From Paenibacillus taiwanensis DSM 18679 (GTDB taxonomy: Bacteria > Bacillota > Bacilli > Paenibacillales > Paenibacillaceae): a stretch of DNA of 64,000 nt. The notes under the pieces were generated by a model. That model was not told the origin of the DNA, searched no databases, and saw only the letters and a program-made list of their open reading frames with translations. Where the stretch lies: assembly GCF_000425125.1 (NCBI RefSeq), contig NZ_AULE01000024.1, positions 186,001-250,000 on the forward strand, read 5' to 3'. Both the position numbers and the translations under genes were made by a program. Shown here one piece after another: positions 1-6,974 of the stretch (positions are counted from its first letter, which is position 1; every line of letters begins with the position of its first letter).

Positions 1-1
1 C

Positions 2-139
2 GGTTTTGGCGTTCCGACGGTGAATTTGGCAGTTGGTTACTTGGATATTCATACGACCAAGGAAAGAATTCATAGTGATGATCTCGTGAAAACGGCTCAA
101 TTGGTTGTGGCCATCATTAAAGAAGCAAGTAAATCGTAA
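2..139 (+). CDS. M20-family peptidase (PepT-like), C-terminal end only
   Basis: Only the last 45 codons are in the window; the gene begins upstream. The tail reads VPTVNLAVGY, then IHTTKERI and a helix ending VVAIIKEAS. This is how the metal-binding C-terminal segment of M20 tripeptidase-like proteins (the Bacillus YqjE type) usually ends, with the late His of IHTT in a metal-site context. YqjE-type peptidases lie near nudF in Bacillus, which fits the neighbour here. It would cleave N-terminal residues from small peptides in the cytoplasm. The family call rests on about 45 residues, so a related M20/M42 aminopeptidase is possible. Confidence 0.6.
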   Translation, partial: GFGVPTVNLAVGYLDIHTTKERIHSDDLVKTAQLVVAIIKEASKS

Positions 140-205
140 TCGTCCTTTATTTGACTTAACAAATATTTGACCTAACAAACACAAACTGTATTCGTTCGAA
201 ATTAA

Positions 206-247
206 AGAAAGCCGTCTGCTCTAATATGAAGAGGGGACGGCTTCTTA
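206..247 (+). terminator. Intrinsic terminator after the peptidase gene
   Basis: An inverted repeat pairs AAGAAAGCCGTC with GACGGCTTCTT around a roughly 20-nt loop. It lies 67 nt after the peptidase stop and before the stop of the minus-strand mini-gene, so it may act in both directions. The T-run is short. Confidence 0.6.
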
Positions 248-284
248 AACAACGATCTAGTTTTTACAATGGGAGCTGGCTTAT

Positions 285-485
285 CTACACGGAACGTAGG
301 CTAACCGGTGCTGATTGTGGTGCAGACGAACGAAGTTGATAATCGGTACAACTATATTGTAAGGCGTCCACCAGTCTGACATCTGTCCCCATCTTTAAGA
401 GCAATCGTCGAAGTGCAGCTTGTATTTCAGTGCTTGTCCCGCTTAACCACAACTGCTGCTTATTATGACCCATTTTAATAGACAT
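285..485 (-). CDS. mciZ: Probable MciZ-like inhibitor of Z-ring assembly
   Basis: A 66-residue protein divergent from nudF. An AGAAAGGAAG ribosome binding site lies about 9 nt before the chosen ATG; a longer upstream reading is open but has no such site. The core has a short beta strand (QLWLSG), then EIQAALRRLLL and VRLVDAL. From memory, Bacillus MciZ (40 residues) shows the same order: VVLVG, then EIRAKL, then a V-x-D segment. MciZ is a mother-cell peptide made under sigma-E that caps FtsZ filaments, and it is encoded next to nudF. The roughly 22-residue Ser/Pro-rich tail beyond the core has no counterpart in the short Bacillus peptide. I infer the identity from pattern and synteny; an unrelated small protein remains possible. 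Confidence 0.6.
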   Translation of the reverse strand: MSIKMGHNKQQLWLSGTSTEIQAALRRLLLKMGTDVRLVDALQYSCTDYQLRSSAPQSAPVSLRSV

Positions 486-548
486 GTGAGGATCTTCCTT
501 TCTGTAAAAGGCTGCTACAATGCTTGGTCGAGTCGGACAACTTTGCTT

Positions 549-557
549 TGATATAAT
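549..557 (+). promoter_or_regulatory. Extended -10 promoter candidate for nudF
   Basis: TGATATAAT gives an extended -10 (TG, one base, TATAAT) about 100 nt before nudF. No good -35 box is visible. It abuts the proposed sigma-E -10 of the divergent mini-gene. Confidence 0.4.
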
Positions 558-585
558 GAATATGTGCATCTCTTTACAGATATGC
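557..585 (-). promoter_or_regulatory. Possible sigma-E promoter of the MciZ-like gene
   Basis: Read on the minus strand, GCATATC (-35 like) is separated by exactly 14 nt from CATATTCA (-10 like). The spacing and the CATA cores match sigma-E promoters elsewhere in the window, but the right half of the -10 is poor. Confidence 0.4.
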
Positions 586-660
586 ATGTAATAACAAAAA
601 TGAACGTATGAAATAGAATGTTTCGTATACCTATGTGCAATTAAGAAGGGAGATAACAAG

Positions 661-1242
661 ATGAGCAAACATGATTCGAATTTTGCCGACAGCCCGTTGT
701 TTGAGGAAGTGACGCTGGAGACCAAGTCAATATTTAAAGGTAACATCATTTCGTTGGAGGTAGATACCGTTACACTTCCAGACGGATCACAGGCAACCCG
801 TGAAATTGTTAGGCATCCTGGTGCAGTCGCTGTGCTTGCAATTCAGGATGAGAAGATGGTTGTAGTGGAGCAATATCGGAAGCCGCTTGGCAAATCGCAA
901 GTTGAAATTCCGGCTGGAAAGTTGGATGCAGGAGAGCGGCCAGAAGATGCGGCTAGACGTGAATTAGAAGAGGAAACAGGCTATAAGACGGAAACGCTTG
1001 TTCATTTAGGATCATTTTATACGTCACCAGGCTTTGCTGATGAGATTATTCATTTATATGCGGCTGAACAGTTGATTGCAGGTGAGATGCATACGGATGA
1101 GGATGAGTTTCTGGAAGTGAGTGCGCTAACACTAACGGAAGCTTATGACGCGATTAGAGCGGGACGGATTAGCGATGCCAAAACGATAAACGCAGTCTAC
1201 GCTTGGCAGCTCCGTCAATTGACAGGGAAATGGCCTGTTTAA
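661..1242 (+). CDS. nudF: ADP-ribose pyrophosphatase, Nudix hydrolase
   Basis: This 193-residue cytoplasmic enzyme should hydrolyse ADP-ribose to AMP and ribose 5-phosphate. The complete Nudix box (G-x5-E-x7-REUxEExGU) spans about residues 86-107, with the metal-binding RELEEETG core at 100-107. The N-terminal beta domain and the GAVAVLAI strand before the box are typical of bacterial ADP-ribose pyrophosphatases, as is the length. An AAGAAGGGAG ribosome binding site precedes the ATG. It is divergent from the MciZ-like gene, an arrangement also known in Bacillus. The gene is followed by about 150 nt of low-complexity DNA with no clear terminator. Confidence 0.93.
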   Translation: MSKHDSNFADSPLFEEVTLETKSIFKGNIISLEVDTVTLPDGSQATREIVRHPGAVAVLAIQDEKMVVVEQYRKPLGKSQVEIPAGKLDAGERPEDAARRELEEETGYKTETLVHLGSFYTSPGFADEIIHLYAAEQLIAGEMHTDEDEFLEVSALTLTEAYDAIRAGRISDAKTINAVYAWQLRQLTGKWPV

Positions 1243-1246
1243 TTGT

Positions 1247-1372
1247 GAATGTGAATTAACTAAGTGTATGAGTATATGAACGTATGAATTTGCTGGTACA
1301 TGAATGCGCAAATGCGCGGGTGTATGAATGAATAAACGAATAAATGCATAGATGAATATAGGATTAAATTAT
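1247..1372. repeat. Low-complexity run of degenerate TGAATG/TGAACG units
   Basis: The 150-nt gap after nudF is dominated by imperfect repeats of ATGAATG, ATGAACG and ATAAACG. No ORF, hairpin terminator or promoter stands out. It looks like slippage-generated DNA. Confidence 0.5.
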
Positions 1373-1395
1373 AAAAATATTAGCAGGATGAGCAG

Positions 1396-2586
1396 ATGAC
1401 AGCGAACAAAACAGATTTAACAACGTATTATGGCGATTTTCATATCCATATTGGCGCGACATCTGATGGTGTGCCTGTCAAAATAAGTGGTAGCCGCAAC
1501 TTGACATTTGAAGCGATCGCTCGTGAGGCATCAGAACGCAAGGGGCTACAGCTCATCGGCATTATCGATTGTCATGCTCCTGGTGTGCTGGCTGATATAG
1601 AACGATTGCTGGACAGTGGTGAAATGCAAGAACACGCCGATGGTGGTATACGTTATGGTCAGACGACGATTATTTTAGGAACAGAAATTGAGTTCAAGGA
1701 ACATGGGCGTGGTGCCGCTCATGTTTTGTGTTACTTGCCGAGCTTTGATGCGATGAAGCACTTTTCGACGTGGATGTCACAATATGTTCGTAATATGAAT
1801 TTATCCACTCAAAGAAATTATGCGCGGATAACGGATATTCAGGAAGAAACGGCAGCGCATGGCGGCGTATTTATTCCTGCCCACGTGTTTACACCACATA
1901 AAAGCTTGTATGGAAGTTGCGCGGATCGTATGTGTGATGTGTTGGATATGTCGTTAATCGATGGCATTGAGGTGGGATTGAGTGCGGACAGTAAGATGGC
2001 ATCCTACATAAAGGAATTGGATGGATATCATTTCCTGACCAATTCAGATGCTCATTCCTTAAACAAAATTGCACGAGAATATAATGCGCTAAATTTGGCA
2101 TTGCCCACTTTTAAAGAATGGGTGATGGCACTTAGAGCTAACGAGGGGAGAGGTATCAAAGCTAATTACGGTCTTGATCCTAGACTAGGCAAATATCATC
2201 AGACGACGTGTGTAGAAGGACATTATCAGCCAAACAAACGACAGAAGTGTGAAATATGCGGAACGAGCCGATTTATCGCCGGTGTTTCTGACAGAATTGC
2301 AGAACTTGCAGATCGGAGCGAGACAGAAGCAGAACAATTTGCAGCGATGCGTGCGCCTTACTATCATCAGATTCCGTTGGAATACATTCCAGGTGTTGGT
2401 CCTAAAACGCTAACCAAACTGCTCTCCCAATTCGGGACGGAGATGAACGTCCTCCATCAAGCAACAGAAGAGGAGTTGGCGGCAGTGGTTGGAGCGGATA
2501 CTGCGAAGCGTATCCATGTGGCTAGGGGAGGCGATATAGAAATTGCAAATGGCGGCGGAGGAAAGTATGGAAGAGTAACGCTTTAA
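1396..2586 (+). CDS. Endonuclease Q-family (TIGR00375) PHP-type protein
   Basis: This 396-residue protein begins with a PHP-like metal site, YGDFHIHIG (His16 and His18), followed by IIDCHAPG and later FLTNSDAHS. A zinc-finger-like segment with Cys residues in CVEGHYQP and CEICGT follows around residues 272-290. The C-terminal 55 residues form a helix-hairpin-helix DNA-binding unit (YIPGVGPKTL). This architecture matches the endonuclease Q family, which in archaea and some bacilli nicks DNA 5' of deaminated bases and damaged sites. The assignment is by architecture; activity on hypoxanthine or uracil is family knowledge, not seen here. It sits between nudF and spoIIM, where Bacillaceae carry a homologue. 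Confidence 0.78.
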   Translation: MTANKTDLTTYYGDFHIHIGATSDGVPVKISGSRNLTFEAIAREASERKGLQLIGIIDCHAPGVLADIERLLDSGEMQEHADGGIRYGQTTIILGTEIEFKEHGRGAAHVLCYLPSFDAMKHFSTWMSQYVRNMNLSTQRNYARITDIQEETAAHGGVFIPAHVFTPHKSLYGSCADRMCDVLDMSLIDGIEVGLSADSKMASYIKELDGYHFLTNSDAHSLNKIAREYNALNLALPTFKEWVMALRANEGRGIKANYGLDPRLGKYHQTTCVEGHYQPNKRQKCEICGTSRFIAGVSDRIAELADRSETEAEQFAAMRAPYYHQIPLEYIPGVGPKTLTKLLSQFGTEMNVLHQATEEELAAVVGADTAKRIHVARGGDIEIANGGGGKYGRVTL

Positions 2587-2662
2587 ATTCATCTATCTTA
2601 TTTGCATGCGTTTTTATAACGCATTCGATTGAAGGTACAGGTAAGTGTAGAGAGACAAGCAG

Positions 2663-2691
2663 TCATACCCTTAAGCAGCACAGCATACAAT
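2663..2691 (+). promoter_or_regulatory. Sigma-E promoter of spoIIM
   Basis: TCATACC at 2663-2669, a 14-nt spacer and CATACAAT at 2684-2691. The -10 is a full match to the sigma-E consensus and the -35 matches 5 of 7. It lies about 50 nt before the spoIIM start, and spoIIM is a known sigma-E gene in Bacillus. Confidence 0.72.
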
Positions 2692-2742
2692 GGGAACGAA
2701 TGAGAGTTGTGCTGATGCTTGTTGTGAAAGGGGAAGATTTCT

Positions 2743-3378
2743 ATGCCTGCGATGATGCCTAATGTCCGCCAGCATCTCCATCTGTATATTTTTGTATCCG
2801 TCATTTTTGCAATAGGTATCGTGTTCGGAGCCCTCTTGGTTAATACGCTTACGTTCGAACAGCAGCAGGAATTGTCAAGGCATTTAAATCAAGCGTTTAT
2901 TAGTGTGGCACAACATGCGGATGAAACGACTTTTCTTGGAACGTTATGGTCGTATTGGCGCTGGGTGTTTTTGATTGCCTTATTTGGTCTTTCCATTATC
3001 GGTTTTCCGCTTGTTCTGATTATGGACTTTGCTAAAGGAGTGCTGGTTGGCTTTACAATCGGAACGTTGGTGGGACAATATTCCTGGAAAGGTGTAATCA
3101 TAGCGTTAATTACGGTTGCGCCGCAAAATGCAATTGCAATTCCGTTGCTGTTGATCGCTAGCGTCTCGTCCATTTCGATCGCCCTCTATATTATGAAAAA
3201 TCGACTTTTTGTGCAGCGTATGAAATCGCTGCGAGACCCGTTTCTTCATTATGCAACGGTCCAAGTAGGGGCTGGTATTGGCATGGTGGTAGTAGCAGCG
3301 ATCGTAACGTGGATCAGTCCTGCGCTGATGAATTGGGTGTCGGCACTTATTCAGCCTGGGATTGCGTTTAACTTATAG
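2743..3378 (+). CDS. spoIIM: Stage II sporulation protein M
   Basis: SpoIIM is a polytopic membrane protein of the mother cell. With SpoIID and SpoIIP it forms the DMP peptidoglycan-remodelling machine that drives septal thinning and engulfment. This 211-residue product has an N-terminal membrane segment (YIFVSVIFAIGIVFGALL), a soluble loop of about 45 residues, and four further hydrophobic helices including the conserved GFPLVLIMDFAKGVLVGF region. Length and topology fit the family. A GAAAGGGGAAG ribosome binding site precedes the ATG. A near-perfect sigma-E promoter lies just upstream, and the spoIIM-fur order is the Bacillus one. Confidence 0.92.
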   Translation: MPAMMPNVRQHLHLYIFVSVIFAIGIVFGALLVNTLTFEQQQELSRHLNQAFISVAQHADETTFLGTLWSYWRWVFLIALFGLSIIGFPLVLIMDFAKGVLVGFTIGTLVGQYSWKGVIIALITVAPQNAIAIPLLLIASVSSISIALYIMKNRLFVQRMKSLRDPFLHYATVQVGAGIGMVVVAAIVTWISPALMNWVSALIQPGIAFNL

Positions 3379-3387
3379 CTAAAAGAT

Positions 3388-3417
3388 TTGACACTACTTG
3401 CGTTTCCCCCCTATAAT
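3388..3417 (+). promoter_or_regulatory. Sigma-A promoter of fur
   Basis: TTGACA at 3388-3393, an 18-nt spacer and TATAAT at 3412-3417. Both hexamers are perfect. It lies 45 nt before the fur start. No convincing Fur box overlaps it. Confidence 0.8.
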
Positions 3418-3462
3418 AATAGAAGTGAGTCGAATTGCGGCTAGGCGGCAAGGGGGGAGACC

Positions 3463-3933
3463 ATGGAAGCGCGGATTGATAAGATTAAACAACAGCTGCA
3501 ATCCCAAGGATACAAGCTGACACCGCAGCGTGAAGCTACAGTGCGTGTCCTATTAGAGAACGAGGAAGATCATCTTAGCGCAGAAGATGTGTTTATGCTC
3601 GTTAAGGAGAAAGCGCCCGAAATCGGTCTTGCCACCGTGTATCGTACACTAGAGCTGTTAAGTGAACTGCATGTAGTTCAGAAGCTGAACTTTGGTGATG
3701 GCGTAGCGCGCTATGATTTGCGCGGGGACAATACGAAGCACCATCATCATCATTTAATATGCGTCCAATGTGGATCGATGCAAGAGATCTTGGACGATTG
3801 GCTTGGTCCGTTGGAAGAGCGGTTAGAGAAGGAATTCCAATTTCAAGTCATCGATCACCGTCTTGATTTCCAAGGCATTTGCAAGAAATGTCAGGAGAAA
3901 GAGAAAGATCAACAAGCAGACCAGCAACTGTAA
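3463..3933 (+). CDS. fur: Ferric uptake regulator family repressor (Fur)
   Basis: A 156-residue Fur/PerR-family DNA-binding metalloregulator. The winged-helix half contains GYKLTPQREATVRVL and the signature IGLATVYRTLELL. The dimerisation half has a His-rich metal site (KHHHHHLICVQCG) and the CxxC pairs CVQC and CKKC of the structural zinc site. Fur binds iron and represses uptake genes. The call of Fur rather than PerR or Zur rests on synteny: spoIIM-fur-yqzK-xerD is the Bacillus fur locus. It has its own strong sigma-A promoter and an intrinsic terminator, so it is probably monocistronic. Confidence 0.88.
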   Translation: MEARIDKIKQQLQSQGYKLTPQREATVRVLLENEEDHLSAEDVFMLVKEKAPEIGLATVYRTLELLSELHVVQKLNFGDGVARYDLRGDNTKHHHHHLICVQCGSMQEILDDWLGPLEERLEKEFQFQVIDHRLDFQGICKKCQEKEKDQQADQQL

Positions 3934-3977
3934 CTTTTGAATTGAATTCCGTCCCTATTGACGGTCAACCTATACGA

Positions 3978-4008
3978 AGAGCCCCAGACGCAGAGCTGAG
4001 GCTCTTTT
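3978..4008 (+). terminator. Terminator of fur
   Basis: AGAGCC pairs with GGCTCT around a 16-nt loop, followed by TTTCG. It lies 45 nt after the fur stop, between fur and the convergent protease gene. Confidence 0.65.
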
Positions 4009-4050
4009 CGTTGTGTTGTAGTACCGCAGTACTTCCTGCTTCGATGAGCA

Positions 4051-5421
4051 TTATTTCCTTGATTGTCGACTTAATCGTTGTAGATTGTGAGCCGAAGTTC
4101 GTACGAGAGCTTCTATACGCTTGCTTTGGAGGCGCCGTCTATTCCGTTGCCTGACTGCACCAGCTCCGGTTCGCTTGCTCGAAGCAGCGGCCATGCTATG
4201 CTCAGGCAAAGCAGGGGGCGTTGTACGTCGTCTTAGCGCTGGAACTAGCGGTCTGCGCTTGGTGACATTGCTCTTCATGGCGGCTCTTACAGCCAGTTTG
4301 GCGTCCACTAGGCCGTGTCCTTCTGAACGGTTGTTATAGCCCTTCAAATGATGTGCAGTAGACATTATGATCGTTCGCACTTGATCAGGGCCAAGTGCAG
4401 GATTTAATTGCAGCATAAGCGCCACGGTACCCGTTACGTGAGGAGCGGCCATGGATGTGCCAGAATCTATGGATAAACCTTGCTTATTATTTGTAGAGAC
4501 GATGTCAACGCCTGGAGCTGTAATATCGATTCCTTTACCGCGACTGCTGAACTCGGCAATTTGTCCTTTCTTGTCGGAGGCAGCCACAGCAATCGTTTCA
4601 TGATAAAGGGCGGGCGCATCAATCGTAAGGTTATCGGGACCGCTGTTGCCGGCAGAAGCGATGATCACGATTCCTCTGCGATGAGCTCTGCGAATAGAAG
4701 CGTGCAACGAATCGCTTGGACCATCAAGGCCAAGGCTCATATTAATGATGTTCATATTTTGCGCAATACACCACTCGATCCCTTCGACAATATCCGAGAC
4801 AAAACCGTCACCTTTTTCATCCAACGCTTTAATCGCATATAAGGAAACTTGTGGAGCGACACCATAGGGCAGCCTGCTCTTTCCCAGACCCGCTATAGTG
4901 CCTGCAACATGAGTGCCATGCCCATTGTCATCTTTGTACGAGGAATCACGTTTAATTGTATTTATACCGCCTGCGATTCGAAGATCCGGATGTGGTGATA
5001 TCCCTGTGTCCAGTACGCCCACCTTAATACCTCTACCTTTCGCACGAGGCCACACTGAGGGTGCATGCACAGCTGTAACTCCCCAAGGATAATGGTGCTG
5101 TTGAAATTGATTGCTGCTGATTTCTTCAGTGGGTGCTTGCAGTTGAAAGGGTGCAGCATGCGTATGAACGAGCACATCTGTCTCGACTCGTTTAATACTT
5201 GGATGGTGGAGCAAGTCTTGTATTGATATGTCCTGATCCAAGTGACAACAAACCATGTTAGCTTTAGCCACTTGTTTGACGGGGGTAATCCCTTGCTTCG
5301 TCAGTACTTTAACGCAGTTTTCATAGCTTTTGCGGTCTTTCAAAATGATCATTTTACGGACAGTTTGGCTGCTCGGCTTGCTGTGGATCACCGCTGTGAG
5401 CATTCGTGATAATTGGCGCAT
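4051..5421 (-). CDS. Subtilisin-like serine protease (S8, AprX-like)
   Basis: A 456-residue S8 protease with the full triad: Asp138 in VGVLDTGISPHPDL, His168 in NGHGTHVAGT and Ser323 in SGTSMAAPHVTG. The oxyanion Asn is in ASAGNSG near 259. Residues 20-90 resemble a short I9-type inhibitor prodomain. No signal peptide is evident, and the last 60 residues are strongly basic, as in cytoplasmic AprX-type subtilases. The chosen ATG has a GGAGG box 9 nt upstream. The gene is on the minus strand between fur and the yqzK-like gene, so it interrupts the usual order. Substrate and role are unknown; a cytoplasmic or lysis-released protease is the most likely reading. Confidence 0.85.
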   Translation of the reverse strand: MRQLSRMLTAVIHSKPSSQTVRKMIILKDRKSYENCVKVLTKQGITPVKQVAKANMVCCHLDQDISIQDLLHHPSIKRVETDVLVHTHAAPFQLQAPTEEISSNQFQQHHYPWGVTAVHAPSVWPRAKGRGIKVGVLDTGISPHPDLRIAGGINTIKRDSSYKDDNGHGTHVAGTIAGLGKSRLPYGVAPQVSLYAIKALDEKGDGFVSDIVEGIEWCIAQNMNIINMSLGLDGPSDSLHASIRRAHRRGIVIIASAGNSGPDNLTIDAPALYHETIAVAASDKKGQIAEFSSRGKGIDITAPGVDIVSTNNKQGLSIDSGTSMAAPHVTGTVALMLQLNPALGPDQVRTIIMSTAHHLKGYNNRSEGHGLVDAKLAVRAAMKSNVTKRRPLVPALRRRTTPPALPEHSMAAASSKRTGAGAVRQRNRRRLQSKRIEALVRTSAHNLQRLSRQSRK

Positions 5422-5543
5422 CCGGCTAATCCTCCACTCTACATGCGTACTTGCGCAAAAATATATACGTTCTATATCTTATGTGACAAGAGCGGAACGG
5501 TGAGTAAACCGACGTTTTCTTGCTGCTGAGCAGCAAACCCAAC

Positions 5544-5572
5544 GCATATTGGAACCCTCTCCTTCATACGCT
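5544..5572 (+). promoter_or_regulatory. Strong sigma-E-type promoter candidate upstream of yqzK-xerD
   Basis: GCATATT at 5544-5550 matches the sigma-E -35 at 7 of 7. A 14-nt spacer follows, then CATACGCT at 5565-5572, matching the -10 at its core CATAC and last T. It points at the yqzK-like gene, 52 nt upstream of its start. Confidence 0.55.
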
Positions 5573-5623
5573 AGTCTTAGCCAGTCATATCTATGTATTA
5601 CGTTTTAAGTGGGGGGATATCAT

Positions 5624-5860
5624 ATGATTGTTTCCGTGCGCCGATGGGCGGAAAGGCTCAAATTTATAGCTTTATTTTTGGTATGTACATATGCGATGGT
5701 TCAAATACTTGGTATGATGTCTAGCTGGATTGCCCCTGTTGATAAATATAAAGAGCCTCAGGGCAGAGCAATTAAAGTGTTCCACAGCGACCCCAATATT
5801 CGGATGGAGCCTGACACGTTGACGGATCGATTACGCTTATTCTATTGGATGGGTGAATAG
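5624..5860 (+). CDS. yqzK: DUF4227/YqzK-like small membrane protein
   Basis: A 78-residue protein with one transmembrane helix (residues 13-35, FIALFLVCTYAMVQILGMM) and a hydrophilic C-terminus ending LTDRLRLFYWMGE, which is typical of YqzK/DUF4227 proteins. The ATG at 5624 is preferred over an in-frame GTG at 5609, because the GTG lies inside the GTGGGGGGA ribosome binding site. It sits directly before xerD, as in Bacillus. The function is unknown. It probably shares a transcript with xerD. Confidence 0.72.
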   Translation: MIVSVRRWAERLKFIALFLVCTYAMVQILGMMSSWIAPVDKYKEPQGRAIKVFHSDPNIRMEPDTLTDRLRLFYWMGE

Positions 5861-5922
5861 CGTTTATGCAGGCATATGTTGTATGATAGAGAGGTAATAG
5901 ATGAAGAGAATTAAGGGGTTAC

Positions 5923-6882
5923 GTGGCAAGTATGACGACTCAATTGGAAAGACAGTTGGAACAGTATGATACCTATTTAAAGGAGGAACGTCATCTATCA
6001 GACCATACTCGTGATGCGTACATGCGGGACATGCATGCCTTTCTAGTTTATGCACGGGCAGAAGGCTTGCAGTGCGCGTCTGTAGTACAAGCACTCCATA
6101 TATCACGATATATCGTTCAATTACGCACCATAGGCAGAGCAGCCTCTACCGTCACTAGGCACAAGGCCACGATAAGATCGTTCTTCTTGTATATGTATCG
6201 TGAAGGGCTTGTTGCCACAGATCCGACATTAGGGGTAGATACGCCAAAGGCAGAGCGCAAGTCTCCGCATTTGCTTACGATTGAACAAGTAGAGCAATTG
6301 TTAAGTGCGCCTGATCCGAACACTGCACAAGGTATACGGGATAGAGCGATGTTGGAAACGCTTTACGGCACAGGAGTAAGAATTTCAGAGCTTATCGCGC
6401 TTAATTGCGATGATGTTCATCTGAACTTGGCTTTTCTCCGCAGCATCATGAATCAGAAAGAGCGTATTATTCCCCTTGGCCAAGTTGCAGTCGAAGCGCT
6501 TCATACCTATTTGAATCATGTCAGGCCACAATTTGTAAGCAATTCGCAGCCTGATGAGTTATCCGACTTGGATAAGGTGGAGGCTAAGGAGCAAGCGCTC
6601 TTTGTCAATACGAGAGGCCAGAGAATGACACGACAAGGATTTTGGAAAATGGTAAAAAAGTATGCGAGCCTTTTATCGTGGCATTTTCCATTTACTCCGA
6701 ATTCGCTTAGACAGTCATTTGCGGCCCATATGCTTAACAATGGGGCAGACGCAAGAGCCGTGCAAGAGATGCTTGGGCATGCGGATGTTTCGACAACTCA
6801 GCGATATGCACATTATGGAGCGCGGCTCAGCATGAAAGAGGTGTATACAACCTCGCATCCTCGTGCGAGAAAGTCACCTTGA
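5923..6882 (+). CDS. xerD: Site-specific tyrosine recombinase XerD
   Basis: XerD resolves chromosome dimers at dif together with a partner recombinase. This 319-residue protein has the SAM-like N-domain (residues 8-95) and the catalytic domain. Visible catalytic residues are Arg153 (GTGVRISEL), Lys179 (NQKERIIPL), Arg263 (SLRQSF), His286 (LGHADV) and nucleophile Tyr295 (TTQRYAHY). The first His of the usual HxxR motif is Asn260 (TPNSLR), which is unusual. The start is either GTG 5923, 4 nt after AAGGGG, or ATG 5932, 13 nt after it; I chose GTG. Its place between the yqzK-like gene and deoB matches the Bacillus xerD locus. Confidence 0.88.
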   Translation: MASMTTQLERQLEQYDTYLKEERHLSDHTRDAYMRDMHAFLVYARAEGLQCASVVQALHISRYIVQLRTIGRAASTVTRHKATIRSFFLYMYREGLVATDPTLGVDTPKAERKSPHLLTIEQVEQLLSAPDPNTAQGIRDRAMLETLYGTGVRISELIALNCDDVHLNLAFLRSIMNQKERIIPLGQVAVEALHTYLNHVRPQFVSNSQPDELSDLDKVEAKEQALFVNTRGQRMTRQGFWKMVKKYASLLSWHFPFTPNSLRQSFAAHMLNNGADARAVQEMLGHADVSTTQRYAHYGARLSMKEVYTTSHPRARKSP

Positions 6883-6974
6883 CTGTTAGCAGCTAATCAC
6901 GCTTGGCCTGTGTAGAATGGAGAGCGTTCACATAACACAGACTAATCAGGAATTTAAACGAGGAGTGATTCGTG

